A DNA stretch of 64,000 bases, taken from the NCBI GenBank assembly GCA_028456385.1, contig JALNQF010000053.1, positions 180,086-244,085 on the forward strand, read 5' to 3'. Position 1 is the first letter of the stretch. Every line of letters starts with the position of its first letter. Under the pieces are notes generated by a model. It saw nothing but the letters and a program-made list of their open reading frames with translations. It was not told the DNA's origin and did no database searches. A program made the position numbers and the translations under genes. Below are positions 22,049 to 33,491 of the stretch, piece after piece. This DNA is from Ophiosphaerella korrae (lineage: Eukaryota; Ascomycota; Dothideomycetes; Pleosporales; Phaeosphaeriaceae).

Positions 22049-24580
22049 ATGGCTCACCGCGACACAGCGCCATATGCCCCGCAGGACCCAAATGAGATTA
22101 CGGCGCTGGTACACGCGCTCGAAGCACACAAGGGCAAAAAAGGTAGAGGGGGCTTCTCGGTCAAGAAACACACTTTTAGCCTTCCCAATGGCCGCACCGT
22201 CGACTCGTGGAAGATGAACGACTGGGATTACAAGAAGGCAAACCTGCCTACGTATGCACGGGGCCTCTTTACCTATCAGAACCGCAATGGCCAGCATGAG
22301 ATTGCTGTCAGAGGCTATGACAAGTTCTTCAACCACGGCGAGGTGCGCAAGACGGAGTGGGAAAATGTCAAACGCCACACCCAGGGCCCGTATGAACTCA
22401 GTGTTAAGGAAAATGGCTGTATCATATTCATCTCCGGCCTGGACGACGACTCGTTGCTGGTCTGCAGTAAGCATTCGACCGGCGCCCGGGGCGATGCGGA
22501 GCTCAGCCACGCCTGTGCGGGTGAACAGTGGGTGGAGAGGCACATCGCGACGGTTGGCAGGACCAAGGATCAGCTAGCTCGCGCGCTGCGTTCCATGAAC
22601 GCCACCCTCGTTGCTGAGCTGTGCGACGATGATTTCGAAGAGCACGTGCTACCCTACGAGAAGGACCAGGCTGGCCTTTACGTCCACGGAATCAATCTCA
22701 ATCTCCCTGACTTTGCCACCTATCCCGGCCACCTTGTCGATAAGTTCGCTGACGAGTGGGGCATGAAGAAAGTTGTCTATGTGATGGAAGATGACATTGA
22801 CAAGGTGAAAGACTTCCTCGATAAGGTTGCCGAGACAGGTAGCTACAATGGCCGTGACACAGAAGGCTTCGTCATTCGCTGCCAGGCGCGCGACGCTGTG
22901 GGCAGCCCTTATGTGGACTGGTTTTTCAAGTACAAGTTCGAGGAGCCATACCTCATGTACCGCCAATGGCGTGAGTGCACAAAAGCCTTGATTGCAGGCA
23001 ATTCACCCCGGTACAAGAAGCATGAGGCTATCACCAAAGAATATCTTGACTTTGCCAGGCGGCGATTTGTTCAGAATCCCGGCCTCGCACCTGCCTACAG
23101 TCAGAATCACGGCATCATCAAGCTCCGAAATGACTTTCTGGCATTTCGTGGAACAACTGGCGCTGAGATCATCCGCCAGGAAGCAGAGGGTGGACTTGTA
23201 GAGAGTGAAAAAGCGGATCGAAATATTGTCCTAGTTCCAATCGCCACCATCGGATGTGGGAAAACTACATTGGCTCTTGCGCTTGTTAAACTGTTTGGAT
23301 GGGGTCACTATCAAAACGACAACGTCAAGGCGAAGAAGAACCGTGGCCAGATTTTCGCCGACACTATTTCCTCCCTCCTCATCACAAATCCTGTGGTCAT
23401 TGCAGATCGCAACAACCATCAGAAACGCGAGCGAGACCAAATCATAAACGACATCTCAAGAACTGTTCGTGATGCGCGCTTTGTAGCATTGCATTATGTA
23501 CATGATCGCTCAAACTACGACCGTATCCGCGAGGCAACGCGAAAGCGCGTGCTTGATCGTGGCGATAATCATCAAACTATTCAAGCTGGCTCAAAGGGCC
23601 CTAACGAAATTATTGAGATTATGGAGGGTTTCATGCATCGTTTCCAGCCAGTCGATCCTTCCGATAAGCCTGACGAGTACTTTGACTTGATCATCCACCT
23701 CGACCCCACCCTCGATTCTCGGGAGAACCTTGAGACCATCATTAGCAAAATGTTCGAGACGTACCCTGCTCTATTTGAAGGCAAGGAGATGCCTACTGAT
23801 GTTGATATGGATGCTGCCATTGAGTGGGCTTTAAATGATTACCGGCCAGACTTCAAGATGGACTTGTCCCGCGCTGGAGGCGGTAACAAAGCAACACAGA
23901 ATTTCAACGACAACCAGATCCGCCAGAATATGCAGCGAACCGAGGATCGACCTGGGAAAAAGCAGGCACAGCCACCAGCCAAGGCCAAGAAGGCCCCGCG
24001 CATGGAATACTTTTCAGTCACATTAGACACTTCACGAGTCAGCTCCACCCTCGAAGCGTTGTTCAGCGGCAAAGGCCCTACCACCTCGAGGTTTTACAAT
24101 CACCTCAAACAGAGCCGCCGCATCCAAAACGAGTTCCACGTCACTCTCATACATCGTGCTTCGGCTCCAGCCAACCAACCCTACTGGGACAAGCTCATCA
24201 AGCTGCACGAAACAACGCTCAAAACCAACGCAAACAGCGGATCCTGGGACGCAGAGCTGGGTACGTGCCAGGTGCAGATGGAGCGACTGATCTGGGATGA
24301 TCGCATCATGTGCTTCGTCGTGCGTCTCAACGGATCAGGCAGGATCGAGGCGAGCGACGAGGCTGGCAACACGGAGGAGGTTGATTTCGAAACGGTCAAT
24401 GCGGTCGCTCACGTTACGGTCGGCACAGCGAGCGGGAATATCAAGCCCAAGGAGAGCAACGAGCTGCTGCAGCGCTGGCTGAACGAGGGGTCAGGGGAGC
24501 AGACGGGTATTGGGGAGATTGCGGTCAAGGGAAATGTGACGCTTGATGGGAGTGTGAGAGGTGTTCTTGCACGCATGTAA
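22049..24580 (+). CDS. TRL1: Fungal tRNA ligase (ligase, kinase and cyclic phosphodiesterase)
   Basis: A single exon. Three activities are arranged in order. The N-terminal nucleotidyltransferase has the adenylated lysine in ELSVKENGCIIF (Lys-120 counted from this start) and further motifs in DTEGFVIR and YVDWFFKYKFEEP. The middle kinase has the P-loop ATIGCGKTTLA at about residue 400. The C-terminal phosphodiesterase has paired His-x-Thr motifs, FHVTLIH and VAHVTVG. The enzyme seals tRNA exon halves after intron removal, and in fungi also joins HAC1-type mRNA in the unfolded protein response. I start at 22049 (MAHRDT..., 843 residues) because it has the better start context and the conserved body begins soon after. 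An in-frame ATG at 21932 would add 39 residues that look like a targeting peptide. It converges on the THO gene, leaving 192 bases between the stops. Confidence 0.93.
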   Translation: MAHRDTAPYAPQDPNEITALVHALEAHKGKKGRGGFSVKKHTFSLPNGRTVDSWKMNDWDYKKANLPTYARGLFTYQNRNGQHEIAVRGYDKFFNHGEVRKTEWENVKRHTQGPYELSVKENGCIIFISGLDDDSLLVCSKHSTGARGDAELSHACAGEQWVERHIATVGRTKDQLARALRSMNATLVAELCDDDFEEHVLPYEKDQAGLYVHGINLNLPDFATYPGHLVDKFADEWGMKKVVYVMEDDIDKVKDFLDKVAETGSYNGRDTEGFVIRCQARDAVGSPYVDWFFKYKFEEPYLMYRQWRECTKALIAGNSPRYKKHEAITKEYLDFARRRFVQNPGLAPAYSQNHGIIKLRNDFLAFRGTTGAEIIRQEAEGGLVESEKADRNIVLVPIATIGCGKTTLALALVKLFGWGHYQNDNVKAKKNRGQIFADTISSLLITNPVVIADRNNHQKRERDQIINDISRTVRDARFVALHYVHDRSNYDRIREATRKRVLDRGDNHQTIQAGSKGPNEIIEIMEGFMHRFQPVDPSDKPDEYFDLIIHLDPTLDSRENLETIISKMFETYPALFEGKEMPTDVDMDAAIEWALNDYRPDFKMDLSRAGGGNKATQNFNDNQIRQNMQRTEDRPGKKQAQPPAKAKKAPRMEYFSVTLDTSRVSSTLEALFSGKGPTTSRFYNHLKQSRRIQNEFHVTLIHRASAPANQPYWDKLIKLHETTLKTNANSGSWDAELGTCQVQMERLIWDDRIMCFVVRLNGSGRIEASDEAGNTEEVDFETVNAVAHVTVGTASGNIKPKESNELLQRWLNEGSGEQTGIGEIAVKGNVTLDGSVRGVLARM

Positions 24581-24772
24581 TCAATGTGTGGGCAGACGAA
24601 TCATGAACATTTGCTATTGGCGATTATAGAGTAGGTCTATAGAATGAATCGTATTAAAACATGACGAATGACGGATCCTTGCTTCGAGTGGTTTAGTGGT
24701 ACAATATATATCATGATACGATACTCGCCGCGGGTATCGGAAGTGGTATAATGCGAATCAACGGCTTTCGTC

Positions 24773-25756
24773 TTAACTCATGCCCCCAACAATCTTCAAG
24801 CCATGGCTATCAGCCGAATAGGCCAAGACGTACCGGCAGGGGTGCCAGGCGACATGCGAGGCAGGCGTAGGCAGATCGATGGAATGCACAATGTCACCGG
24901 ACTCGACATGCGCAATACGCAACGCCTTGCCCTCCTTGTCGTCCGACCCAGCGGTGATGTAGCTGCCGTCAAACGAGAAGTCAATGCTCTTGATAAGCTC
25001 CTTGGTAAGATCAAACGTGCGCACGCAAATCCACTCCTGCGTGTCCCACAGCGAGACGAGCGCGTCGCCCCCGCCGGCAGCCATGTACTCGCCGCTAGGC
25101 GACATAGTGATAGCGTAGCACGACGACGTGTGCGCATTGAGCGAGAGCACAGGCTCAAAGTCGGGATACTGCATGATCTTGACGGTGCCGTCGCCGCCGG
25201 TCAAAAAGAGGTGCGACCCGGCCCAGTCGAAGACGCACTGGTTCGTCTGGATGGGCTGGCGGTGCTCGGCTAAGACGCGCAGCGCTGGGCGGTCAAGGGT
25301 AACGAGCACGTTGTCTTTGCGGCCAGCGACCAGCTCGCGGCCGTCGGGCGACCAGGTGAGGGTGAAGGGCTGCTCGCCGATGCGGAGCTCGCCGACGCTG
25401 GCCTTGGAGCGGATGTCCCAGAAGCGCACCATGCCATCGGTGGTACAGCTCGCCAGCTCGTTCTCGTTGATGGGGTGGAATGCGACGCGCTCGAGGGACG
25501 TCATGGCGGGTGCGCCGGGCGTGCGCAGCTCCGTCGAGTTCTTGACGTTGACTTTCTCTGGGTTCCAGATGCGCAGCGTGCGGTCAGCGGCGCCGGTCGC
25601 GATGAAGGTGCCGGATGCGTTCCATGAGAGGCTGCGGATGTGGTGTGCTGAGGAGACGGAGCGCTGGTTGTCGACGTAGACGGATGTCTTGAGCTTGGAG
25701 AAGGCGGGGGCGAAGGCGGGCTTGGGGAGCGACCGGGCGCGGGTGGGCGGCGCCAT
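24773..25756 (-). CDS. THO complex WD40 subunit (THOC3/TEX1 type)
   Basis: A single exon of 327 residues built of WD40 repeats. Typical blades include HIRSLSWNASGTFIATGAAD-R-TLRIWNP, VAFHPINENELASCTTDGMV-RFWDIR, FTLTWSPDGRELVAGRKDN, FLTGGDGTVKIM, AITMSPSGEYMAAGGGD-ALVSLWD and SIDFSFDGSYITAGSDD. The order and the loop after blade 3 match THOC3, the small beta-propeller of the THO/TREX complex that couples transcription to mRNA export in the nucleus. The start MAPPTRARSLPKPAF is the first ATG and no upstream exon is needed. Length is close to the family norm. A different nuclear WD40 protein cannot be fully excluded without alignment. Confidence 0.85.
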   Translation of the reverse strand: MAPPTRARSLPKPAFAPAFSKLKTSVYVDNQRSVSSAHHIRSLSWNASGTFIATGAADRTLRIWNPEKVNVKNSTELRTPGAPAMTSLERVAFHPINENELASCTTDGMVRFWDIRSKASVGELRIGEQPFTLTWSPDGRELVAGRKDNVLVTLDRPALRVLAEHRQPIQTNQCVFDWAGSHLFLTGGDGTVKIMQYPDFEPVLSLNAHTSSCYAITMSPSGEYMAAGGGDALVSLWDTQEWICVRTFDLTKELIKSIDFSFDGSYITAGSDDKEGKALRIAHVESGDIVHSIDLPTPASHVAWHPCRYVLAYSADSHGLKIVGGMS

Positions 25757-25991
25757 GGTCGGTGGGAGGCGAGCATGGCGATGTGAAGTGGGAGAGTGAT
25801 GCGTGCCAAGAATGCGCTATCAATACCTAGCTATAGCACGCATAGTCCTTCTGTTTGCAATCCCCGGGGAACTGAACGGGCTTAGGGTGCCAAGAAGTTG
25901 TAGGTGACCATGACAAAGGTCTGGCACCACGCATGACGGCAGGCAAGGCCTTTACAAGCATCATAACCAGACATGTCAATCTAGTTTTGTC

Positions 25992-27350
25992 CTACCTAAA
26001 TAAACTAGCTTGAAATTCACCAATCTTAAGCTGCCTCTGACCCCATCTTTTCTGCAGGGACTGATTCAGACGAGTCTCGGCCAATTCGCATGAACTAGGC
26101 TGTGGGAACACATATGTTTTGGACAGTGTACAACCAGGCGCCTGGCGTGCCTTCTCTCTTTCCCACTCCTCTTTTGATAACCCAAACAAATTCTTTCGTC
26201 CACTGGAAATTAGAATTTGAGAGGATTCAATTGACGAAGTAAACAGTACCGAGATCTGGAGACCACTGTGAATGCAATCGTAGATTGGTGAACGGATAGC
26301 TTCTAGAGTGTTGAAAAGACAGCGATCATGTTCCCGCAGCGGTTCGGCAATCGGGGGAGAGTCGATCTTGATAGATATTGCGGTTCGATCTCTTTGTGCA
26401 ATGAGGGTGAGAGCATTGAGGTTGTAATGTACACCGGTCAGATGTACGAGCTCTTCCTCCCAGGCCCATTCTACTGGTTCATAGTCTGGTATACACACAG
26501 TGAGTGGGCGACAGATAAGATCACAAGGTCGCGCACCAGTTCCCGTCCGATCTACAGTGAGAAACTCCGATACGCGATTAACATCGTTTATAACGAAGCT
26601 GTTGCTCGAGTAAAAGAATTTCGCAAGCTCCAAAGCCATACTTGAGCCAACGAATTCAGGGTTCAATAGCCAACTTCCAGCCTTTAGCACATCGAAAGTG
26701 CCGAACCTCCAGGCAGCCCCAACCCTGTAATGTTCCCATTGGGCCTCACAGCCCCACTCTGCTGGTGGAAAATATGGGTCGCCTTTGTTTATCCCGAATC
26801 CCAAGTAAGAGTACACCATATGTCGAATCTCAAGTGGTAATTTGCGCGTCATTTCATCATGCAGGCTGGAAAGAGTCTGATGTGCCTCTTGCTTTGCTAA
26901 GTCTTCAAATATATCCAGGAAATTTCTGCATACACTATCAATTCATTGCTGCCACAATGCCTATTGTATGACTTACCTCATAATGAGTGTTGCTGCCACA
27001 CAGTTGGCGGGAATCCGCTTCTTGGCAATCTCCCGAGCGACCGACTCATCTAATGCATCATCTTCGAAGATGATAGTGTCTGGGTCATCGATTTCCAGTT
27101 CTCTCTGATGCTGTATAATAAATGCCGTCCTTCTCTTCATTTTCTCATCATATTCCTTCTCATGTTCCACAACGACGATATCTATTACTGTTTCGATCTC
27201 AGTGAGGTGGTTGGCTTCTTCAGCCTCGTTAAGCATACGCTGCAAGCGCCTTTGTATCTCTGGAGGGAATGTCATGTTTGCGGGTGAAGTAGGGCCAAAC
27301 TGTACGCGTATGGACAATGCCTCCTGAGTCGACGCGACACGACGCATCAA
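25992..27350 (-). CDS. F-box-like hypothetical protein
   Basis: Two exons are inferred: 27350-26977 and 26925-25992. A 51-base GTAAGT...CAG intron joins them, and the frame continues from TLIMR into NFLDIFEDLAKQEAH. The predicted protein has about 435 residues. The first part is charged and helical (EIQRRLQRMLNEAEEANHL, EYDEKMKRRTAFIIQ), perhaps a coiled coil. The second part starts DEMTRKLPLEIRHMVYSYLG, the L-P-x-E-I-R-x-x-I-Y-x-Y-L pattern that opens fungal F-box-like/2EXR proteins, and continues with no further motif that I recognise. Such proteins are numerous in fungal genomes and mostly uncharacterised. F-box proteins commonly recruit substrates to SCF ubiquitin ligases, but nothing here shows that it binds SKP1. 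Confidence 0.65.
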
Positions 27351-28266
27351 TTAACTGATTTTAGAAGTGTTTGTACAATGCGCTAAGCCTTTTTTTTTTA
27401 TAGAAAGGCATTTGTGCGCTTTGTGTTACAATAGTGGTATTGAGATGAGCATTGTGTTGAGTGACTGTCAGAGAGCGAAGCTCAAACTAGAAGGGATGCA
27501 AGCCTGGGCTATGCACACAACGCTAACTAAGTAGCCACCCCAAAGAACGCTTCATACGCGTCCGAGCGAAATACTTTACTAACTTTGCCAATTACAGTAC
27601 AAATTATCGAGGCTTCTTACGGACCAGATACGCCACCAAAGAGCCCGACCAATCAGTAACAGCCTTATATCGCAGGCTCCCAGTCAACCAGAAAAAGGGG
27701 ACATTGGTGTCAGATTTGATAGTCACTCGTTGATTGATGTGAACAGTGGTAATGACTCAATTGATTGATTGCTCTGTCTATCATCTAACTTCTGGCTGCT
27801 ACTGATATCCTTCGTGAAGTCCTTTGATTGCTCTCGTGCTCAGGGGTTGCCCTTTGTTGAGCTGGCGCGTTGCTCAATAGCTGCTCTCCTGTCAAAGGGA
27901 TGCGCCGCAGTTGAGTTGGTGCGTCGCCACAGATCCCGAATCTGCTGATTGGCTCGCTTAGTTAGTGACGCACGAGCGTACGCGTGCCAGATCGATCGCC
28001 ATCTGATGAGCCAGCTCGCAAGTTCCATCTGCAGCATCAATCTGACAATTGGCCACTTGGGATATAGCACCCAGAAGATGATTAGCCATCTGGAAACATT
28101 TTTCGTAGTATTTATTCGTGTAGCTAGATTAATTTAATATTGTTAGTAAAATTATAGTACAGTATATTATCTATCGTATACATCGATTTTCACCCTTTTC
28201 CTGTTTACTGATAGGGTGCTCACCATTGTCAAAGCGTCTGAAAGGAATTTTATGGCGGTAGATACC
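27351..28266. other. Intergenic region with no supported gene
   Basis: The stretch of 916 bases has an AT-rich right end (28,100-28,190) and repeated ATTGATTGATTG-like bits near 27,720-27,770. Two minus-strand frames across 27,840-28,070 look faintly protein-like (one reads TCELAHQMAIDLARV), but neither has a domain and one has stops. They could be a relic. Confidence 0.45.
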
Positions 28267-28600
28267 TCACAACTTCTTACTTTCACCCCCCTCTCTTTGC
28301 ATTCCCTCGCAACCCACTAGATTCCCTGCCTTCTCCTCGATGCCTCCGTAGCCCTGGCTAGTGTCTCTCTGAGCACTCGCCGTCTTCATCGCCTCCACGG
28401 CCTGTTCCTTGTCCTGCACCCCCGAAGACTTCTATGCTGCGTTGCCCATCGCATTGCCAATCATTTCCTATGGATGTATGAGCATCAAATCACTCTCCAT
28501 CATATTTCCATCATCAAGTAAAGCTTACTTCAGCTGCGCCTTTGGCGTACTGGGCGTGGCTGCTCACAAGCCCCGGCTGGTTCTGATTGTTGTTTGACGT
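28267..28600 (-). pseudogene. CsbD-like (fungal Hmp1-type) gene with two lesions
   Basis: Read on the minus strand, two exons (28600-28529 and 28467-28267) join across a GTAAGC...TAG intron in one frame. They encode SNNNQNQPGLVSSHAQYAKG, then EEMIGNAMGNAA, a stop, KSSGVQDKEQAVEAM, SAQRDTSQGYGG and AGNLVGCEGMQREGG. This is the layout of small fungal CsbD-like proteins (a stress-type protein family, related to a cruciform-DNA-binding protein in yeasts). Two lesions are visible. The expected start codon is ACG at 28600-28598. A TAG at 28434-28432 sits where the family has Trp (TGG). The Trp change is a G-to-A change in a TG context, which fits RIP. The ACG could instead be a non-ATG start or an alternative upstream start that I cannot see. 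I rate it a pseudogene with moderate confidence. Confidence 0.72.
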
Positions 28601-29016
28601 CCTTCCTGATTGTATAGGGTTTCTGTGTTTAGGCGCAATGCCAGTCGCAATGCTCTAATATACATGTTATCGAAGTCCATATGCCATCATTGCATAGGCG
28701 CATGACGTCACTAGATCAACGGCAAAATACCCCCTCCAACTCTAAATCAACGTCTCCTAGACATATTCTCCTAGCTCAGCAAACTAGTCTGCTTCACCGT
28801 ACCTAAATAAAGCGAGCGAGCCGGGATGTCACCATGTCGACTTAGCGCACGCAATCGCGTAGATAACGGCAATAGCCGAATGCATTAGCAGAATGTCTGA
28901 AATGCCTCGGCACTTTTTCTACCTTACAAATCAAGATTTCACTCAATGTTCTCTTTTACGATCTTATCTTCCACTTCAACACTCCTTTGATCAATATAAT
29001 CAGCTATACCGTCACA
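28601..29016 (+). promoter_or_regulatory. Promoter region of the oxidoreductase gene
   Basis: The 416 bases lie between the CsbD-like relic (-) and the flavin oxidoreductase ATG (+). They contain CT-rich and CTCCTAG-like stretches near 28,735-28,780 and no open frame of note. It is presumably the promoter and leader of the oxidoreductase. Confidence 0.5.
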
Positions 29017-30426
29017 ATGGCTCCACAGTACGGCAACATTGGGGTAGAAGGTCTACCCTACTTCACACCCCGGCACATGGTATCCCCAGGAACCATAGCT
29101 CAGGAGAGTCAATCAGCCAAATCGACACCAACTCTCTTCAAACCCCTTACAATTAGGGGGACCACTCTTCGCAATCGCATTCTTGTGGCCCCTATGTGCC
29201 AGTATAGCACTGCCTCCCACGGCCCTTCTACTGGCGCATTGACAGATTATCACATTGCCACTTTGGGCCATTACGCTCTCAAAGGCGCTGGACTGGTATT
29301 TGTAGAAGCATCAGCCGTACAACCGAATGGTCGCATTTCACCAAACTGCCCTGGAATCTGGTCTGATGCGCAGATCCCTGCCTTAAGGCGCGTAAGCGAT
29401 TTCATAAAGAGCCAGGGAGCGCTGAGTGGGATTCAACTGGCGCATGCGGGACGAAAATCAAGCACCTGTGCACCATGGATTGCTGGTGCGCAGGAGACGC
29501 AGGGCGGCAAGAGGAAAGTCAGTGTCAAGGCGGGTACCGATATTGGAGGATGGCCGCAGGATGTCGTCGGACCCATGGGCGGCGAAGAGTGGACATGGGA
29601 TATGAAAAAGCTAGATGATGATGCCAGCGGGTACTGGGCTCCGCGCGCTCTAAGCGAAGAAGAAATTGGCGAGCTTGTGCAAGATTGGGCCAAAGCCGCC
29701 GAGCGCGCTGTTAAGGCTGGCGTTGATGTGATTGAAATCCACGGAGCGCACGGCTACTTGATCCACGAGTTCCTCTCGCCTGTGTCCAACCAACGTACAG
29801 ACAAATATGGTGGCTCTTTTGAGAACAGGACGCGCTTGTTGATTGAGATCATTCAAGCCATCCGCAAAGTGATACCGGAGACAATGCCACTTTACCTACG
29901 TATCAGCACCACTGAATGGTTGGAAGAGACGGAGAGAGGCAAGAAATTCGGGACCTGGGATGTCGAAAGTTCGATTCGTTTTGCCAAACTTCTTCCTGGT
30001 CTGGGTGTAGATTTGCTAGACGCAAGCAGCGGTGGTAACGACCCCGAGCAAATTCTGAATCCTTTCGACACCAAGGACTACCAGACTCGAATTGCGTCTC
30101 GCATCCGCTCCGAGTTGAGGAAAGATGGCCTGAAGTTGCTCATTGGGGCCGTGGGCCTGATTACAGAGGCTGAGCAAGCGAGAAACATTGTGGAAGAAGG
30201 TGGGCCTGCAGCTGCGCGTACTTCGCACGAAGAAGTGACCAAAGAAGCAGAAACTGCAGTGGGTATGACTGAACCAAGAGACGGGAATGACCCAATGGCC
30301 GATGTTATCTTGGTGGCCAGGCAGTTTATGCGTGAGCCTGAGTGGGTGCTGAAAGTGGCCTGGCAGTTAGGCCTTGACGTTGCCTGGCCGAACCAGTTTC
30401 TGCGTGTAAGATTTCCAAAGTTGTGA
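29017..30426 (+). CDS. NADH:flavin oxidoreductase, old yellow enzyme family (YqjM-like)
   Basis: A single exon of 469 residues. I start it at 29017 (CACAATGGCTCC, a good Kozak context) and not at the in-frame ATG 30 bases earlier. The family's TIM-barrel signatures occur in order: LFKPLTIRGTTLRNRILVAP with MCQYST (substrate pocket), GIQLAHAGRKSS (the paired His-Ala-Gly-Arg of the YqjM-like class), IEIHGAHGYLIHEFLSP with SNQRTDKYGGSFENR (FMN-binding loop), LLDASSGGNDPE, and ARQFMREPEWVLKVAWQLGL at the end. The family reduces alpha,beta-unsaturated carbonyls and similar substrates with NAD(P)H. The physiological substrate is unknown. Nothing adjacent suggests a biosynthetic cluster. The frame is intact, although the neighbouring CsbD-like gene is broken. 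Confidence 0.92.
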   Translation: MAPQYGNIGVEGLPYFTPRHMVSPGTIAQESQSAKSTPTLFKPLTIRGTTLRNRILVAPMCQYSTASHGPSTGALTDYHIATLGHYALKGAGLVFVEASAVQPNGRISPNCPGIWSDAQIPALRRVSDFIKSQGALSGIQLAHAGRKSSTCAPWIAGAQETQGGKRKVSVKAGTDIGGWPQDVVGPMGGEEWTWDMKKLDDDASGYWAPRALSEEEIGELVQDWAKAAERAVKAGVDVIEIHGAHGYLIHEFLSPVSNQRTDKYGGSFENRTRLLIEIIQAIRKVIPETMPLYLRISTTEWLEETERGKKFGTWDVESSIRFAKLLPGLGVDLLDASSGGNDPEQILNPFDTKDYQTRIASRIRSELRKDGLKLLIGAVGLITEAEQARNIVEEGGPAAARTSHEEVTKEAETAVGMTEPRDGNDPMADVILVARQFMREPEWVLKVAWQLGLDVAWPNQFLRVRFPKL

Positions 30427-30586
30427 GCATCGTACATGAGCGTTCTAGATTCGGAATATCCAAGGGAGTTAGGAAGTACTAGATCCTGAATTTAACTCAG
30501 AATAGAATATATCACTCCTAACGCTGAAAACACATCTTAAACCCTGGAAATGCAATCATTAAAGTTGACTTACGAAAAAGGTCCAT
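30427..30586. other. Intergenic region between convergent genes
   Basis: The 160 bases lie between the stops of the oxidoreductase (+) and the methyltransferase (-). They are AT-rich and presumably hold both polyadenylation regions. Confidence 0.5.
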
Positions 30587-31576
<990 letters not shown>

Positions 31577-31921
31577 GGCTACTTTGAACTAATTCTCAAG
31601 TCTAGGTGTTGGAATGGTGTGGGTGCAGTGCGTCGGGAGAAATTCGGTCAGTGCGCTAGACTAGCCTCAGGGTCTGTCTCACACGCCATGCGGAGGTCGG
31701 CTCTGCATATTATGGAGTATTACAGTCTGAATCATAGTGGGTATGTATGACGTAAGAGCAATGCGCGGATATCAACAGCAATTCTACAAGTTACAAGAAA
31801 TCCTACGACCTCCTAATGCACGCTGGATAAAAGACGGTGGGCTCAAGGTAGGATACAAGAAAACAGCCCGCAGTTGTTGCGCCCAAATGCTTGACCCATA
31901 TGCCAGTTCGTTTATTCGTAA
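31577..31921. other. Intergenic region between TRM8 and GID4
   Basis: The 345 bases lie downstream of GID4 and upstream of TRM8, both on the minus strand. They act as terminator of one and promoter of the other. No motif or frame stands out. Confidence 0.5.
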
Positions 31922-33116
31922 TTACCGAAATTCAATTGCGCCCTGACAACCGTGGTCCTGCACATGTTCCAGCTGCAATTTCTGAAATCTAGGAAAGTCA
32001 GCACGCGCGCATATAGGTACTCCATGTCATTGACTTACTTCTCACTTTTGGCGTGGAAGTATATACCCTCGATGCCGCCCGTCACCTGGTTGAAGCAGAT
32101 GTAATAGAAGCCCTCGAAGCTTGCGCCGCTTATGGTGCGCACTCGGTGGTCTGGGACCAGGAAGTATTCTTTCCAGCGCATAAATAGATGCTCCTTCTGC
32201 ATCCAATCTTTGGTCGCTGTTTCGGACCGCGAGGAATATTTTGAATTTGACAAGGGCTTGTATGCCGGGAAGCGGCCCCAGTGCTGCCGGTCGACTTTCT
32301 CATTGGAGCCCCATTCAGGGTGTTGTGTTATGAAGGTGTATTTACTGCCGATAACTTCGCCTTCAAAGTAAGTGGTCAAGCTCGGATGGTCCTCGGTTAG
32401 CCCTGGGGCCGTGTCAGTGTATGGTGAGGAGACCAGTTGCAGACAGCGAACCTTTGATGCGCAGGTATCCACACATGAACGACTCGCGCATGTCGACATG
32501 TTTGACTTCGACCTCGACTTCGTATTGCTGACGATCCGAGGTTTGGCTACCTTTGAAGCGACTGCCGGGGCGGAGGAGGGACGACGAGCTGCTGGGGAGG
32601 AACTGTGTATATCAGCGATCGGAAAGGGTAAGCGTTACGAGAGATAAACACAAGCAACATGCATGTCAACAAAACATGAAAACAAATGCAAGGACTCACC
32701 CTGTGCGACGGGAAGGGTGACGATAAGTGACTGGCAAAAAGCGAGGCGGGGGTCAAGGCGGTGACCGAGAGCGGTGAGGCTTGCGATGTGCGATGTTCGT
32801 CGGCACCGTCATCTATGGCCGTCACAGGCGTGGGGATATCTCGCGCGGGTGGTTCTATGTGTGCACTCGAGGGTTTGCTGTGGCTTTCTGGCGCTGACGA
32901 TGTAGGGACGGGCAGGTCGTGTGGCGGCGGTGTTGGCAGCTGCATGGGCTCGTCATTGAAGCCGCCAGCGTCGGGCCCATTGAAGGCGGACGATGCAGTC
33001 GCAATAGCGGCATTGGTGATGGTGATGATGCGCAACTCATCTGGCGGGCAGGTTGTGCGGCCTGCCGTGCTTTCGTGCTCCCCAGGCGAGACGATAACAC
33101 CATCAGGCGTCGGCAT
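31922..33116 (-). CDS. GID4: GID4/Vid24, substrate receptor of the GID ubiquitin ligase
   Basis: Four exons are inferred on the minus strand: 33116-32700, 32602-32452, 32402-32039 and 31988-31922, giving 332 residues. The last junction (AA|GTAAGT ... CCTAG|A) restores the ending FQKLQLEHVQDHGCQGAIEF before the stop. A model stopping at 32035 would lose it. The first 140 residues are low-complexity Pro/Ser-rich. The core beta-barrel starts SRFKGSQTSDRQQYEVEVEV, then VDMRESFMCGYLRIKGLTED, FEGEVIGSKYTFITQHPEWG, HWGRFPAYK, LFMRWKEYFLVPD and FEGFYYICFNQVTGGIEGIY. GID4 binds N-terminal proline degrons of gluconeogenic enzymes so that GID/CTLH ubiquitinates them when glucose returns. The start was set at the ATG giving MPTPDGVIVSP, since the earlier one adds 14 residues without homology. 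Confidence 0.92.
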
Positions 33117-33491
33117 GGTCTGGTCGAGTGTGCGATGGCAAAGGGCGGCAAGAGGCAATCACAACGGAGACACGGACTGATCACACATGGAACGAAAGAA
33201 CGACGGCAAGGCGAGTACAGAATAGGATAGCAGATAGCAGATAGAGGATAGAGCAGAATCGACTCCAAGCATCGGGACTTGGCCTGGTTCTTCTAGCCGT
33301 CCAATGCGTGCGAGCAGAGAAGAGTGGGTCTGCTGAGTTCGCGGGGAAGATTTCGCACTAGCTGCAGTCAGTAGTCTAGCCTCACGTGGGCCACCGCCTC
33401 ACTATCGCGTCCTCCCATCGTCTCATGTTCTCAACTTTCGAGGCCTCATCATCGGATTATCTACATCTCGCTTAACCATAGTCTTGTTGGG
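33117..33491. other. Intergenic region between GID4 and mago nashi
   Basis: The 375 bases lie between the GID4 start and the mago stop, both minus strand. They contain GATAG repeats (33,223-33,252) and no gene. Confidence 0.5.

Noticed and set aside
24689..24701. tRNA A-box-like TGGTTTAGTGGTA
   Set aside because: No matching B box (GGTTCGAATCC type) or cloverleaf could be formed downstream, and the site lies between two convergent gene ends.
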